Source of the DNA: an uncultured Prevotella sp.
GTDB taxonomy: Bacteria > Bacteroidota > Bacteroidia > Bacteroidales > Bacteroidaceae
DNA length: 9,287 nt
Reading direction: 5' to 3'
Assembly: GCA_946998205.1 (NCBI GenBank)
Contig: CAMPYJ010000062.1
Span: 1 to 9,287, forward strand
The translations under genes were made by a program, and so were the position numbers. A model generated the notes under the pieces. That model saw only the letters and a list, made by a program, of their open reading frames with translations, had not been told where the DNA came from and made no database searches. Every line of letters starts with the position of its first letter. Within the stretch, counting starts at the first letter, position 1. This document shows, one piece after another, positions 1 through 6,669 of this stretch.

Positions 1-35
1 TTGACCTCAAAAATAGTCTCACAATCTGTCAAAGC

Positions 36-53
36 TAATTTATAGAACCGCCC
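36..53 (+). repeat. 18-bp direct repeat, copy 1
   Basis: This is the first of two exact copies of TAATTTATAGAACCGCCC; the second lies 200 bp downstream at 236-253. It sits between the two arms of an inverted repeat, CTCACAA at 18-24 and TTGTGAG at 54-60, so it would form the loop of a hairpin. Its function is unknown. It could be part of an interspersed intergenic element, a protein-binding site, or the edge of an old insertion. Confidence 0.6.
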
Positions 54-67
54 TTGTGAGTGAAGGA

Positions 68-83
68 GTATAGTGGGCTATAC
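68..83. repeat. Perfect hairpin GTATAG-TGGG-CTATAC
   Basis: A perfect 6-bp inverted repeat with a 4-nt loop lies in the non-coding region upstream of the DUF3737 gene. No U-tract follows, so it is not a terminator. It may be an operator or part of a repeated intergenic element; nothing in the sequence decides between these. Confidence 0.45.
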
Positions 84-130
84 GACTGAACAAACAAACA
101 AATTGAACCAAAAACGGAGCAAGCCGAATA

Positions 131-151
131 CAATCAAACTTGTTTGAATTG
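131..151. repeat. Imperfect palindrome in the leader region
   Basis: The arms TCAAAC (134-139) and GTTTGA (142-147) are separated by TT. The flanking CAA and TTG extend the symmetry if one A (148) is bulged out. It lies well upstream of the promoter at 278-285, in DNA without a gene. It could bind a dimeric regulator or belong to a repeated intergenic element. Confidence 0.4.
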
Positions 152-230
152 TTGAGGCGCAGCCTGTTTTATATAAAAAGAAACCGCAAGATGACAAAAC
201 GTAAACTGTCCAACATACAAAAAACTTTAC

Positions 231-253
231 GGCGGTAATTTATAGAACCGCCC
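231..253 (+). repeat. 18-bp direct repeat, copy 2, inside a GC-clamped hairpin
   Basis: Positions 236-253 are identical to 36-53. This copy is preceded by GGCGG (231-235), which pairs with CCGCC (248-252) to make a hairpin whose loop is the AT-rich part of the repeat. A second hairpin follows at once (256-269). The promoter element at 278-285 lies just downstream, so the structure could affect expression of the DUF3737 gene or end transcription arriving from the left. Both roles are inference. Confidence 0.55.
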
Positions 254-255
254 AA

Positions 256-269
256 AAGCCGTTCGGCTT
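256..269. repeat. Short hairpin AAGCC-GTTC-GGCTT next to the promoter
   Basis: A 5-bp perfect stem (6 bp if the loop is reduced to TT) is followed by TTATTATTAG rather than an unbroken T run. It ends 8 nt before the -7 promoter element, in the spacer where RNA polymerase would bind. It may be a weak terminator for transcription from the left or simply a promoter-proximal dyad. Confidence 0.35.
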
Positions 270-277
270 ATTATTAG

Positions 278-285
278 TACCTTTG
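278..285 (+). promoter_or_regulatory. Bacteroidota -7 promoter element (TACCTTTG)
   Basis: TACCTTTG matches the Bacteroidota primary sigma-factor consensus TAnnTTTG exactly and lies 22 nt before the ATG at 308. Transcription would start around 290, leaving a short A-rich leader. I do not see a good TTTG -33 element at the usual spacing; the dyad at 256-269 occupies that region. This is the likely promoter of the DUF3737-aminotransferase pair. Confidence 0.6.
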
Positions 286-307
286 CACCCGAAACGAAAC
301 ATCATAG

Positions 308-1177
308 ATGAAAATGGATTTAATAAAAGATAAAGAGTTCGGAGGCGAACGGCCACTCTTCGGCATTCACGACACGCGACTGGTGAATGTAACGATTACG
401 GAGGGCGAGTCGGGAATCAAGAAATGCCACGACATAGAGGCTGACCACTGCCGCTTCATCGGCAAATATCCATGGTGGCATGTGGAGCGCTCGGTGATTG
501 CCAACTGCTATTTTGAGACCGGATCGCGCTCGGCGATATGGTACTCCAACGACATGGTGATGAGCGACACCGTCATCGACGCACCCAAGCTGTTTCGTGA
601 GATGAGCGGACTGAAGCTGGTGAACGTGCAAATCAACGATGCCGACGAAACTTTCTGGAAGGTAGACCACCTTACCCTGCGCGACGTGAAGCTGCACGGC
701 GGCACCTATCCCTTCATGTTCTGCAACCATGTTGACGTGGACGGACTGGAAAGCGACAGCTTGTATGTGTTCCAATATGTGAAGGACGCCGTGATACGCA
801 ACGCCAAAATCACCACCAGAGACTCGTTTTGGGAAACGGAGAACGTCACGGTGTATGATTCGGAGCTGAACGGCGAGTTCCTCGGATGGCATTCTAAGAA
901 CCTCAAGCTGGTGAATTGTCACATCACGGGCGAACAACCCTTGTGCTATTGCCAAGGTCTCGTCTTGGAGAACTGCACGTTTGGCCCAGACTGCGACCGC
1001 ATGTTTGAGGAGACCACCCTCGTGGCCGACATCCGCGGGGCAGTGACCAACATCAAGAATCCCACATCGGGACGCATCGTGGCCGACGCCATCGGTTCGG
1101 TGACCATCGACGAACATGTGCTGCAACCCAACGACTGCGAGATCGTCATACGCAACAAACCATCAAACAACAAATAA
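308..1177 (+). CDS. DUF3737 family repeat (beta-solenoid-like) protein
   Basis: This 289-residue protein resembles the DUF3737 family, whose function is not known to me. It has no signal peptide or membrane segment and is probably cytosolic. From about residue 42 to 225 it is built of imperfect repeats of 19-21 residues. Each has a short beta-like stretch such as LVNVQI, LRDVKL, IRNAKI, VYDSEL or LVNCHI, followed by a loop with an aromatic residue (FWKV, FMFC, FWET, LGWH). This suggests a right-handed beta-helix. The last 50 residues continue with beta-rich sequence (IVADAIGSVTID). The start at 308 follows the promoter element at 278-285; an in-frame ATG at 314 is the alternative. The aminotransferase gene begins 2 nt after the stop, so the two are almost certainly co-transcribed and probably coupled in translation. 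A carbohydrate or protein-binding role would be a guess. Confidence 0.85.
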   Translation: MKMDLIKDKEFGGERPLFGIHDTRLVNVTITEGESGIKKCHDIEADHCRFIGKYPWWHVERSVIANCYFETGSRSAIWYSNDMVMSDTVIDAPKLFREMSGLKLVNVQINDADETFWKVDHLTLRDVKLHGGTYPFMFCNHVDVDGLESDSLYVFQYVKDAVIRNAKITTRDSFWETENVTVYDSELNGEFLGWHSKNLKLVNCHITGEQPLCYCQGLVLENCTFGPDCDRMFEETTLVADIRGAVTNIKNPTSGRIVADAIGSVTIDEHVLQPNDCEIVIRNKPSNNK

Positions 1178-1179
1178 AG

Positions 1180-2349
1180 ATGAGATACGATTTTGACGAG
1201 ATTGTGAACCGCCGCGGCACCAACTCGGTGAAATGGGACGAGGTGAAAGAAGAGGGTGTCATCCCCATGTGGGTGGCCGACATGGACTTCAAGGCTGCGC
1301 CCTGCATTCTCAAGGCACTGAAAAAGCGCGTAGAACACGGTGTGTTTGGTTACACCATCGTGCCCGACAGCTATTACGAGAGCATCATCTCATGGTTCGA
1401 CAGGCGGCACCAATGGCACATCAAGCGCGACTGGATTATCTATACATCTGGCGTGGTGCCAGCCATTTCGGCCATCATCAAGGCTCTAACCAAGCCTGGG
1501 GACAAGGTGCTGGTGCAAACGCCGGTGTACAATTGTTTCTTCTCGTCTATCCGCAACAATGGCTGTACCACCGCCGAGAATGCATTAGTGCGTAAAGGAA
1601 ACTCGTATGAAATCGACTTTGACGACTTTGAGAGACAGGCTGCAGACGAGAAAACAAAAGTGTTCTTGCTCTGCAACCCGCACAACCCGGCCGGACGGGT
1701 GTGGAAACCAGAGGAGCTGAGCCGCATGAACGACATCTGTCTCAGGCATGGCGTGAAGGTGATAGCCGACGAAATTCATTGCGAACTCGTTATGCCAGGG
1801 CATGAGTTCACGCCCTTTGCCGCCATTTCCAAAGCGTGTCAGGACAATTGCATCACGGCCAATTCTCCCACGAAACCGTTCAATATTGCTGGATTACAAA
1901 TCGCCAACATCATCTCCAGCAAGGCGGAAGACCGCCGAAAGATTAACCGCGCCATCAACATCAACGAGGTGTGCGACGTGAACCCGTTCGGCGTAATCGC
2001 CCTGCAGGCGGCCTACAACGAGGGCGAGGATTGGATTGAGCAACTCAATGCCTATCTCTGGGAGAACTATCTGACGCTGAAAGCATTCTTCAGAGACAAC
2101 CTCCCCCAGCTCGAGGTCATCGACTTGGAGGGAACATACCTTGTCTGGGTGAATGTTCGGGCAACGGGAATGAGTGGCAATGAACTGACTGAGAAATTGC
2201 TGAAAGAAGGGAAAGTCTTCGTGAACCGCGGCACCATGTATGGTAAAACCACAGGCGAGGATTACATCCGAATCAACATTGCCATGCCTCGTAGCCTCAT
2301 GCTTGAAGGATTGGAGCGCATGAAGAGTGTGATAGATAAGATTGTATGA
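1180..2349 (+). CDS. MalY/PatB-type PLP-dependent C-S lyase (cystathionine beta-lyase-like aminotransferase)
   Basis: This is a 389-residue fold-type I PLP enzyme of aminotransferase class I/II, full length for the MalY/PatB group. The family cleaves C-S bonds in substrates such as cystathionine or cysteine, giving homocysteine or H2S with pyruvate and ammonia. Visible landmarks are the N-terminal PMWVADMDF (residues 29-37), typical of MalY/PatB; the CNPHNPAG motif (165-172) with the cofactor-contacting Asn169; ADEIH (196-200) with Asp197, which pairs with the PLP ring nitrogen; Lys232 in SPTKPFNIAG as the Schiff-base lysine; and Arg364 in YIRIN, which binds the substrate carboxylate. All key residues are present. 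It is cytosolic. It starts 2 nt after the DUF3737 stop and is followed by a strong terminator. Exact substrate preference (cystathionine, cysteine or another thioether) cannot be read from sequence. Confidence 0.9.
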   Translation: MRYDFDEIVNRRGTNSVKWDEVKEEGVIPMWVADMDFKAAPCILKALKKRVEHGVFGYTIVPDSYYESIISWFDRRHQWHIKRDWIIYTSGVVPAISAIIKALTKPGDKVLVQTPVYNCFFSSIRNNGCTTAENALVRKGNSYEIDFDDFERQAADEKTKVFLLCNPHNPAGRVWKPEELSRMNDICLRHGVKVIADEIHCELVMPGHEFTPFAAISKACQDNCITANSPTKPFNIAGLQIANIISSKAEDRRKINRAININEVCDVNPFGVIALQAAYNEGEDWIEQLNAYLWENYLTLKAFFRDNLPQLEVIDLEGTYLVWVNVRATGMSGNELTEKLLKEGKVFVNRGTMYGKTTGEDYIRINIAMPRSLMLEGLERMKSVIDKIV

Positions 2350-2388
2350 GACGATGAAGCGTTGAGAGGACGCGACAATGAAAACGCC

Positions 2389-2426
2389 AAAAGGGGGAAG
2401 TTGCCAAGCAGCAGCTTCCCCTTTTT
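2389..2426. terminator. Bidirectional intrinsic terminator between convergent genes
   Basis: AAAAGGGGGAAG (2389-2400) pairs with CTTCCCCTTTTT (2415-2426) over 12 bp including one G-T wobble, enclosing a 14-nt loop. On the plus strand the stem ends in a T run, terminating the aminotransferase transcript 40 nt after its stop. On the minus strand the opposite arm ends in CCCCCTTTT, so it can also end transcription arriving from the barrel gene at 2469. It is the only strong hairpin in the 119-bp gap. Confidence 0.85.
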
Positions 2427-2468
2427 GTATCATTTGTTATCAGCAATCCATGCCGATGCGTGGTTTTC

Positions 2469-3098
2469 TTAGAAGAAGTAGGCCAGACCCACGCACCAAG
2501 AGCTGCTCTGAGTCTTGCGGCTCACCGCACTGTTCTGCACACCTTCCCATGTAATGTCACCCGTCTTACCAACGCCTACGTTGTAGTTGGCTGTAACTTG
2601 GAAATGCGTGGCGACGGTCATACCAAGACCTGCATTAACGCTGAAGTTAGAAGACTTCATTGTCCATTCAGCTGCTTGATCTTTAAGTTCTGATATTTTC
2701 TTCACCTTATCACCTATGTTGAAAGCAATCTGCGGACCAGCAAACACGAAAACATTGGCAATGCTGCCTACTCCAATACCATATTTGACGTTCACCGGAA
2801 CTATCAGCTGTTGCTGTTTCAGAACGGTATTGACCTTGTTATTGATGCCTTCAACCTTAGCTTCTTGCCTGTTGTACAATGCAGACATGTCCAAACCCAG
2901 GCCAAGTACTGGCAAGCCGACCTTTAAAGTAGGCCCCATGAAGAAACCAGCGCGATTGGATGTGTTGAAAACATCTTTGTCCATCGACATCTGACTGAGG
3001 TTCACACCTGCCTTTACACCAAATTTTACTTGTGCGCCAACTGGCAAAACTGCAACCATGGCCAAAACCATGACAAGTGATAAAACACTTTTTTTCAT
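2469..3098 (-). CDS. Outer-membrane beta-barrel protein (PorT-like domain family)
   Basis: A 209-residue small outer-membrane barrel. Residues 1-22 are a clear Sec signal peptide (MKK start, hydrophobic core, cleavage after VGA). The mature part opens with VKFGVKAGVNLS, the characteristic first strand of the Bacteroidota outer-membrane beta-barrel/PorT-like family, and alternating amphipathic strands follow (LGLGLDMSALYNR, VPVNVKYGIG, FVFAGPQIAF, FSVNAGLGMTV, FQVTANYNVGVG). It ends in LAYFF, the C-terminal aromatic signature recognised by the BAM machinery. About eight strands are expected. It lies 42 nt downstream of porN on the same strand with no GC-rich terminator between, so it may be the last gene of the T9SS transcript, although the AT-rich gap could hold its own promoter. 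This paralogous family is large, so its presence here does not prove a secretion role. It is not identified as PorT itself. Confidence 0.85.
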   Translation of the reverse strand: MKKSVLSLVMVLAMVAVLPVGAQVKFGVKAGVNLSQMSMDKDVFNTSNRAGFFMGPTLKVGLPVLGLGLDMSALYNRQEAKVEGINNKVNTVLKQQQLIVPVNVKYGIGVGSIANVFVFAGPQIAFNIGDKVKKISELKDQAAEWTMKSSNFSVNAGLGMTVATHFQVTANYNVGVGKTGDITWEGVQNSAVSRKTQSSSWCVGLAYFF

Positions 3099-3140
3099 TT
3101 CTTTATATATTTATTTAAGTAAGAAAAAATAATCCATCTT

Positions 3141-4181
3141 TTAATGACGCTGCCGACGAACGGTCACGCGTGCAGGCGAATTGCTTGACGAAGAAGAGGG
3201 TCGAGACTTCCGACTGTTTTGGACAGCCGGCCTGTCAGCAGCCGGTTTTCGGTTGCGTCTCACACGCTTCGGCTTTACATCTTTTGGGTTGAGCTTGGCT
3301 ATGCTGTCCAAAGAATCCTTACGAGCCTGGTCTCCCCACATGTTTTTCTCGAAGAGCTTTATTTCCGTCTCAATGCGCTTCTGTGCGTTCGCCATGGCCG
3401 TATCACTGGGATACTCCTGAGATAACGTGCGCCCCAACATATTGTTGGTTTTGTAAATCTTTCCTTTATAAAGATTCTTGGTAAAATAGTCATCCACACT
3501 CATAACGGCCGCGTTGTTGAGGTTGCTCGTCATGATGGTCTGCTTGGACAGGAAAGGAGCCAAATCATCATACTTCACCCAGAACAAGGGATAAGACGTA
3601 GCGCCGTCACCGAAGTCGTCAACGCGCCTCAGGATGGGACATAACGCCAAGACTTTGGTATGGAAAGTTGCCGTAACCTGATCATAATAGGTACACTCCT
3701 TGATGTAATAAGCGGTAACCTCACGCGAAGGAATGTCACTATCATCAATATGAACGCCACGACTGGTGCGCTCATAGTAAACATGATAGTTATCCAAAAA
3801 CGCCAAAGGCTTCACCCTCGCGGAATCCTCGAATGTCTCGTTACCATCCAACCGATATTCGTAAGCACGGATTTTACCTGTCATCATCAACTTGAAAATA
3901 CAGCAAAACAGGTTCATCTGCGTACCCACCGGCTCAACGGGATAGTACAAACCCGCATTGGCATCTTGTGTCAAGTCGATTTCACGATAGATGTCGCGCC
4001 GCCATGCCACATCCTCACCCATCTTGGCCTCTGTTGGATAAGACAGCTGCGCACGCAAGCTGACCGTACTGACGTTTGACTTATGTGCGCGTTGTTGCAG
4101 CGTTCTTCGAGCCGGCGGCTGTGCAATGGTGAACTGAACGACACACAATAACAGGGATATGAATGATAATTTCTTTTTCAT
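3141..4181 (-). CDS. porN: T9SS periplasmic ring protein PorN/GldN
   Basis: PorN/GldN is an essential T9SS periplasmic protein that binds PorK; together they form a large ring attached to the inner face of the outer membrane and contact the PorM tip. This 346-residue protein has a Sec signal peptide (residues 1-20, cleaved after FTIA) and a conserved core from about 55 to 285, with WRRDIYREIDL near its start and NYFTK-like DYFTKNLYKG (231-240) towards its end. It follows porM by 43 nt, in the family's standard position. The last 48 residues (about 299-346) form a low-complexity tail rich in Arg, Lys, Ser and Pro, with SRPSSSSSNSP and several RR/KR pairs. The tail lies outside the conserved core and is probably disordered. 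Identification rests on the core sequence and gene order. Confidence 0.93.
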   Translation of the reverse strand: MKKKLSFISLLLCVVQFTIAQPPARRTLQQRAHKSNVSTVSLRAQLSYPTEAKMGEDVAWRRDIYREIDLTQDANAGLYYPVEPVGTQMNLFCCIFKLMMTGKIRAYEYRLDGNETFEDSARVKPLAFLDNYHVYYERTSRGVHIDDSDIPSREVTAYYIKECTYYDQVTATFHTKVLALCPILRRVDDFGDGATSYPLFWVKYDDLAPFLSKQTIMTSNLNNAAVMSVDDYFTKNLYKGKIYKTNNMLGRTLSQEYPSDTAMANAQKRIETEIKLFEKNMWGDQARKDSLDSIAKLNPKDVKPKRVRRNRKPAADRPAVQNSRKSRPSSSSSNSPARVTVRRQRH

Positions 4182-4224
4182 TTTACTTATGATTATACGG
4201 CTTGCCGAGGAGATGTAACCCTTT

Positions 4225-5775
4225 TTATTTAACGATGATTTCCATAGACGCAGGCAGTCGGCGGGTTAACCCGTCAGGTCCCACCGCCGTGACATGCGAT
4301 ATATAGAACCTACGATTACGAGACAGCTTACGGAACGCTTCGCGCTGTCGAGCCGAGAAGCGTGCGCCATCGGAAGCCATCGGGACGGCATTGCCCATGC
4401 TGTCAAAGAAAACGGTTTCAAAACCTACCACCTTGAACGGGATGTCCAACAAGCCATCGTCGATGGCAGCGTTGATACCCGAGGCCCCCATCAAAGAGGC
4501 TTTGGTCAAGCCACCACCTTTAAACCGGTCGGTTCCCATGGCGATGTATGCGATAGGATTGGGTAACTTTCGCACGTGGAACGTGAATTTTCCCACCTGT
4601 CGTGACACTCCGTTGTAATGGGACGACACCTGTATGGTGACATCCTTACCGACGGCTGCCGGACGAGCGACATACTTACCCGCGCCTACTGAACGGAATC
4701 CTCCGCCTGTCATGGATGCTGAGACAGCTGACAACGGCACTCCGGGGATGCTGATGCTGATGGGATTCTCATAACCGGCGTACAACACGTTCATCAAGTC
4801 AGCCGAGACGGTCGCGCTGGGTGCCACCACGGAATACTTCTGCATGAAATCACGCCGTATCACGTCGCCGTTTCCATTTCGCATCGTGATGTAACCGCTG
4901 AACGAATGTTCGCCAACGCCACCGGCGGTAAACTGATAAGTATTGTTCCGCAAGTTCACCTTACGTCCTCCAATGAATATTTCGGGTTGGCGAGTGGTAT
5001 CCACCGCCGCCATGACAATCTGCGCAGAGAACCGGTCACCACTGACAACGGTGCGTGACTCGGGAATGACAAAGGCGTTCAACTTATTGACACGAATATC
5101 CTTGACGTCGACGTTGGCCACAAGTGCGTGAAGCACTTCTCCCTCGGCATAGCGCACGTCACTCTGCAATTTCGACAACATCGTGACGGCAGCAGACACC
5201 GGCATGTTCTCAAACATATACTCCTGCCAGTTCTTTCCCATAGCCTTGGCGCGTCTTGACGGTTGCGTGGTGAGGTTGCTTTCTATCATCTTGCGCTGAT
5301 GCTCATCGGTTATCATCTTCAAGATCTGCTCCCTATAATGGTTCACTCGCTCATAAAGCATTCTTCCCTTTCCAGTTCCGGGAGCCAACATGACGTGCGA
5401 CGCGGCCTCAAGGTCATCCTTGTGTTTGATGTCGAGCACGTTCCCACCGGGACCGTCAGCTTCTCTGACGATATTCTCCTTGAGCTGTTGCACGAAATCG
5501 TACAGCGAGTCGCTCATGCGTTTCACCGCCGTCGCCTTGTCAAACCACGCCTGCACCTTCTCCGGATTTGACTTGAACTGCTCCGAGAGTTGACGATAGA
5601 TAGACACATTCTCCCTTGATGAGTTTTCCGTCGTTCGGTTCAAGCTCTCCTCCACCACGGAGAATCCCTCCAAGACTTCCGTGGAAACGTTCAGAGCCAG
5701 CATTGCCATCAAGACGACATACATGAGGTTTATCATCTTTTGGCGCGGAGATAACGGTCTTTTCTTGATTGCCAT
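4225..5775 (-). CDS. porM: T9SS inner-membrane motor/periplasmic shaft protein PorM/GldM
   Basis: PorM/GldM forms a dimer whose single membrane helix sits inside a PorL pentamer and whose periplasmic shaft transmits proton-driven motion to the PorK-PorN ring. At 516 residues it is full length for the family. The N-terminus has the GldM hallmark LSPRQKMINLMY (8-19), then one membrane segment (about 14-30, MINLMYVVLMAMLALNV). A long periplasmic part follows: a helical D1 domain (about 35-220, including the SLNRTTENSS and SDSLYDFVQQLKENI stretches) and three beta-rich domains to the C-terminus. Arg11 and Tyr19 correspond, by my recollection of the Flavobacterium johnsoniae sequence, to GldM Arg9 and Tyr17. 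The start codon directly follows an 8-bp tandem repeat array and has no Shine-Dalgarno sequence. It is in the same reading frame as porL, 90 nt after the porL stop. Confidence 0.95.
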   Translation of the reverse strand: MAIKKRPLSPRQKMINLMYVVLMAMLALNVSTEVLEGFSVVEESLNRTTENSSRENVSIYRQLSEQFKSNPEKVQAWFDKATAVKRMSDSLYDFVQQLKENIVREADGPGGNVLDIKHKDDLEAASHVMLAPGTGKGRMLYERVNHYREQILKMITDEHQRKMIESNLTTQPSRRAKAMGKNWQEYMFENMPVSAAVTMLSKLQSDVRYAEGEVLHALVANVDVKDIRVNKLNAFVIPESRTVVSGDRFSAQIVMAAVDTTRQPEIFIGGRKVNLRNNTYQFTAGGVGEHSFSGYITMRNGNGDVIRRDFMQKYSVVAPSATVSADLMNVLYAGYENPISISIPGVPLSAVSASMTGGGFRSVGAGKYVARPAAVGKDVTIQVSSHYNGVSRQVGKFTFHVRKLPNPIAYIAMGTDRFKGGGLTKASLMGASGINAAIDDGLLDIPFKVVGFETVFFDSMGNAVPMASDGARFSARQREAFRKLSRNRRFYISHVTAVGPDGLTRRLPASMEIIVK

Positions 5776-5780
5776 TCTGA

Positions 5781-5860
5781 GTTGGTGAGTTCTTGAGTTC
5801 TTGAGTTGATGAGTTGATGAGTTCTTGAGTTGATGAGTTGATGAGTTCTTGAGCTCCAGA
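5781..5860 (-). repeat. 8-bp tandem repeat array in the porL-porM spacer
   Basis: On the plus strand there are nine contiguous copies of GTTsnTGA, as GTTGATGA, GTTCTTGA and one GTTGGTGA, then a degenerate tenth (GCTCCAGA). Read on the transcribed strand the units are TCAAGAAC (A) and TCATCAAC (B) in the order A B B, A B B, A A B', so a 24-bp period is laid over the 8-bp one. The array fills nearly all of the 90-nt gap, lacks stop codons in all three minus-strand frames and cannot contain a Shine-Dalgarno sequence. The transcript would be largely unstructured. Short tandem repeats can change copy number by replication slippage, which here would alter spacing between two motor genes. Confidence 0.9.
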
Positions 5861-5865
5861 GTTGT

Positions 5866-6669
5866 TTACTCTTGTGACGGCTCTAACCCAGGATTGGCCG
5901 CGCGCATGTTGACGGTCATGGCCTCAATCATGCGAGCATATATCTTGTTGAGCTGCTCAATCTGTTGTGCCATCTTCCGAGTCTGCTCATTGATCTGGTC
6001 AATGGTGCCTATCTGCTGACTGGCACCTTTCAGCTGCATCTCATAAACTTTGGATATACCCGTCAGCGTACGGTTCAGGTTCTCCATCTCCTCACTGTCC
6101 CGCGTAAGTCTTACACTCTGCTCAGACACCTTTCCCAATGTCTCCGTCAGCCGCTCCAACGCGTCGACATAGTTGCTTTGCGCATCGGCCAAGGTCTGCA
6201 ATTGCTGTTCATTCTCAACCTGTTGAACTTGACTTTCCAAAGGAACCTTTGCAAATACTTCTTCTACAGACTGCTCTGCGACAGACGGATGCCCAACGAC
6301 AACGTGCCGCGGAGCCGAGGCAGCAGGCCTTAACGTATTCACTGCCTGTACAGAATCCGTCTCATGGTCATACGTTACCTGCCCCATTTCCAAATACTCT
6401 TCCGTAACCCTCGTCGGGATGTCACGACCGTCAGCCGTCTTGTCAAACGGCCGGTCAAAAGCAGAGAGAAAGAACACGAAGACCTCGGTACCCATGCCTA
6501 TGAACAACATGAGGTTGCCACCGGCCAAGTGGGTAAGCTTGAACAAAGCTCCCAGGATGACCAATGACGCACCCCAACTGTAAGCATAGTTCAAGAACGT
6601 CTGCCCCGGAACACTGTCCAACCACTTTTGCAGACGATATATCACGTTGAATTTACTGTATGCTCCCAT
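5866..6669 (-). CDS. porL: T9SS inner-membrane motor stator PorL/GldL
   Basis: PorL/GldL is the cytoplasmic-membrane protein that surrounds the PorM helices and uses the proton gradient to drive the T9SS motor. The 267 residues contain two membrane helices (about 25-47 and 52-71) joined by a very short turn, then a long cytoplasmic region. Polar residues expected in the helices are present: Lys44 and His47 in FKLTH, Glu62 in GTEVFVFF and Asp72 just after helix 2. By my recollection of GldL they correspond to Lys27, His30, Glu49 and Glu59. Residues about 130-255 are rich in Gln, Glu and Leu (QQVENEQQLQTL, KMAQQIEQLNKIYARM) and probably form coiled coils. It is shorter than the roughly 300-residue P. 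gingivalis protein. Its ATG overlaps the porK stop by one base (TAATG), indicating translational coupling. Confidence 0.94.
   Translation of the reverse strand: MGAYSKFNVIYRLQKWLDSVPGQTFLNYAYSWGASLVILGALFKLTHLAGGNLMLFIGMGTEVFVFFLSAFDRPFDKTADGRDIPTRVTEEYLEMGQVTYDHETDSVQAVNTLRPAASAPRHVVVGHPSVAEQSVEEVFAKVPLESQVQQVENEQQLQTLADAQSNYVDALERLTETLGKVSEQSVRLTRDSEEMENLNRTLTGISKVYEMQLKGASQQIGTIDQINEQTRKMAQQIEQLNKIYARMIEAMTVNMRAANPGLEPSQE

Noticed and set aside
191..238. A 15-codon basic open frame (MTKRKLSNIQKTLRR) in the leader region
   Set aside because: It is too short to judge. Its stop codon lies within the 18-bp repeat and it has no ribosome-binding evidence. It could be a leader peptide only if conserved in relatives, which cannot be tested here.
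36..253. Insertion sequence or MITE with target-site duplication
   Set aside because: The 18-bp duplication is long for a target site, and the inner ends (TTGTGAGTG and TACGGCGG) are not inverted repeats of one another; no transposase is present.
320..1126. A 268-codon open frame on the minus strand opposite the DUF3737 gene
   Set aside because: It is antisense to a gene with clear repeat structure and a promoter, shows no domain or signal, and has no promoter or partner genes of its own.
3099..3140. Terminator between porN and the barrel gene
   Set aside because: Only an AT-only stem (TTATTT/AAATAA) is possible, with no stable GC part, so I do not call a terminator.
4192..4197. TATAAT on the minus strand just before porN, resembling an E. 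coli -10 box
   Set aside because: Bacteroidota primary sigma factor uses TAnnTTTG-type elements, no matching upstream element was seen, and the gene sits inside a compact operon.
5781..5860. CRISPR array
   Set aside because: The repeats are 8 bp, directly abutting and without unique spacers, so this is a simple tandem repeat.
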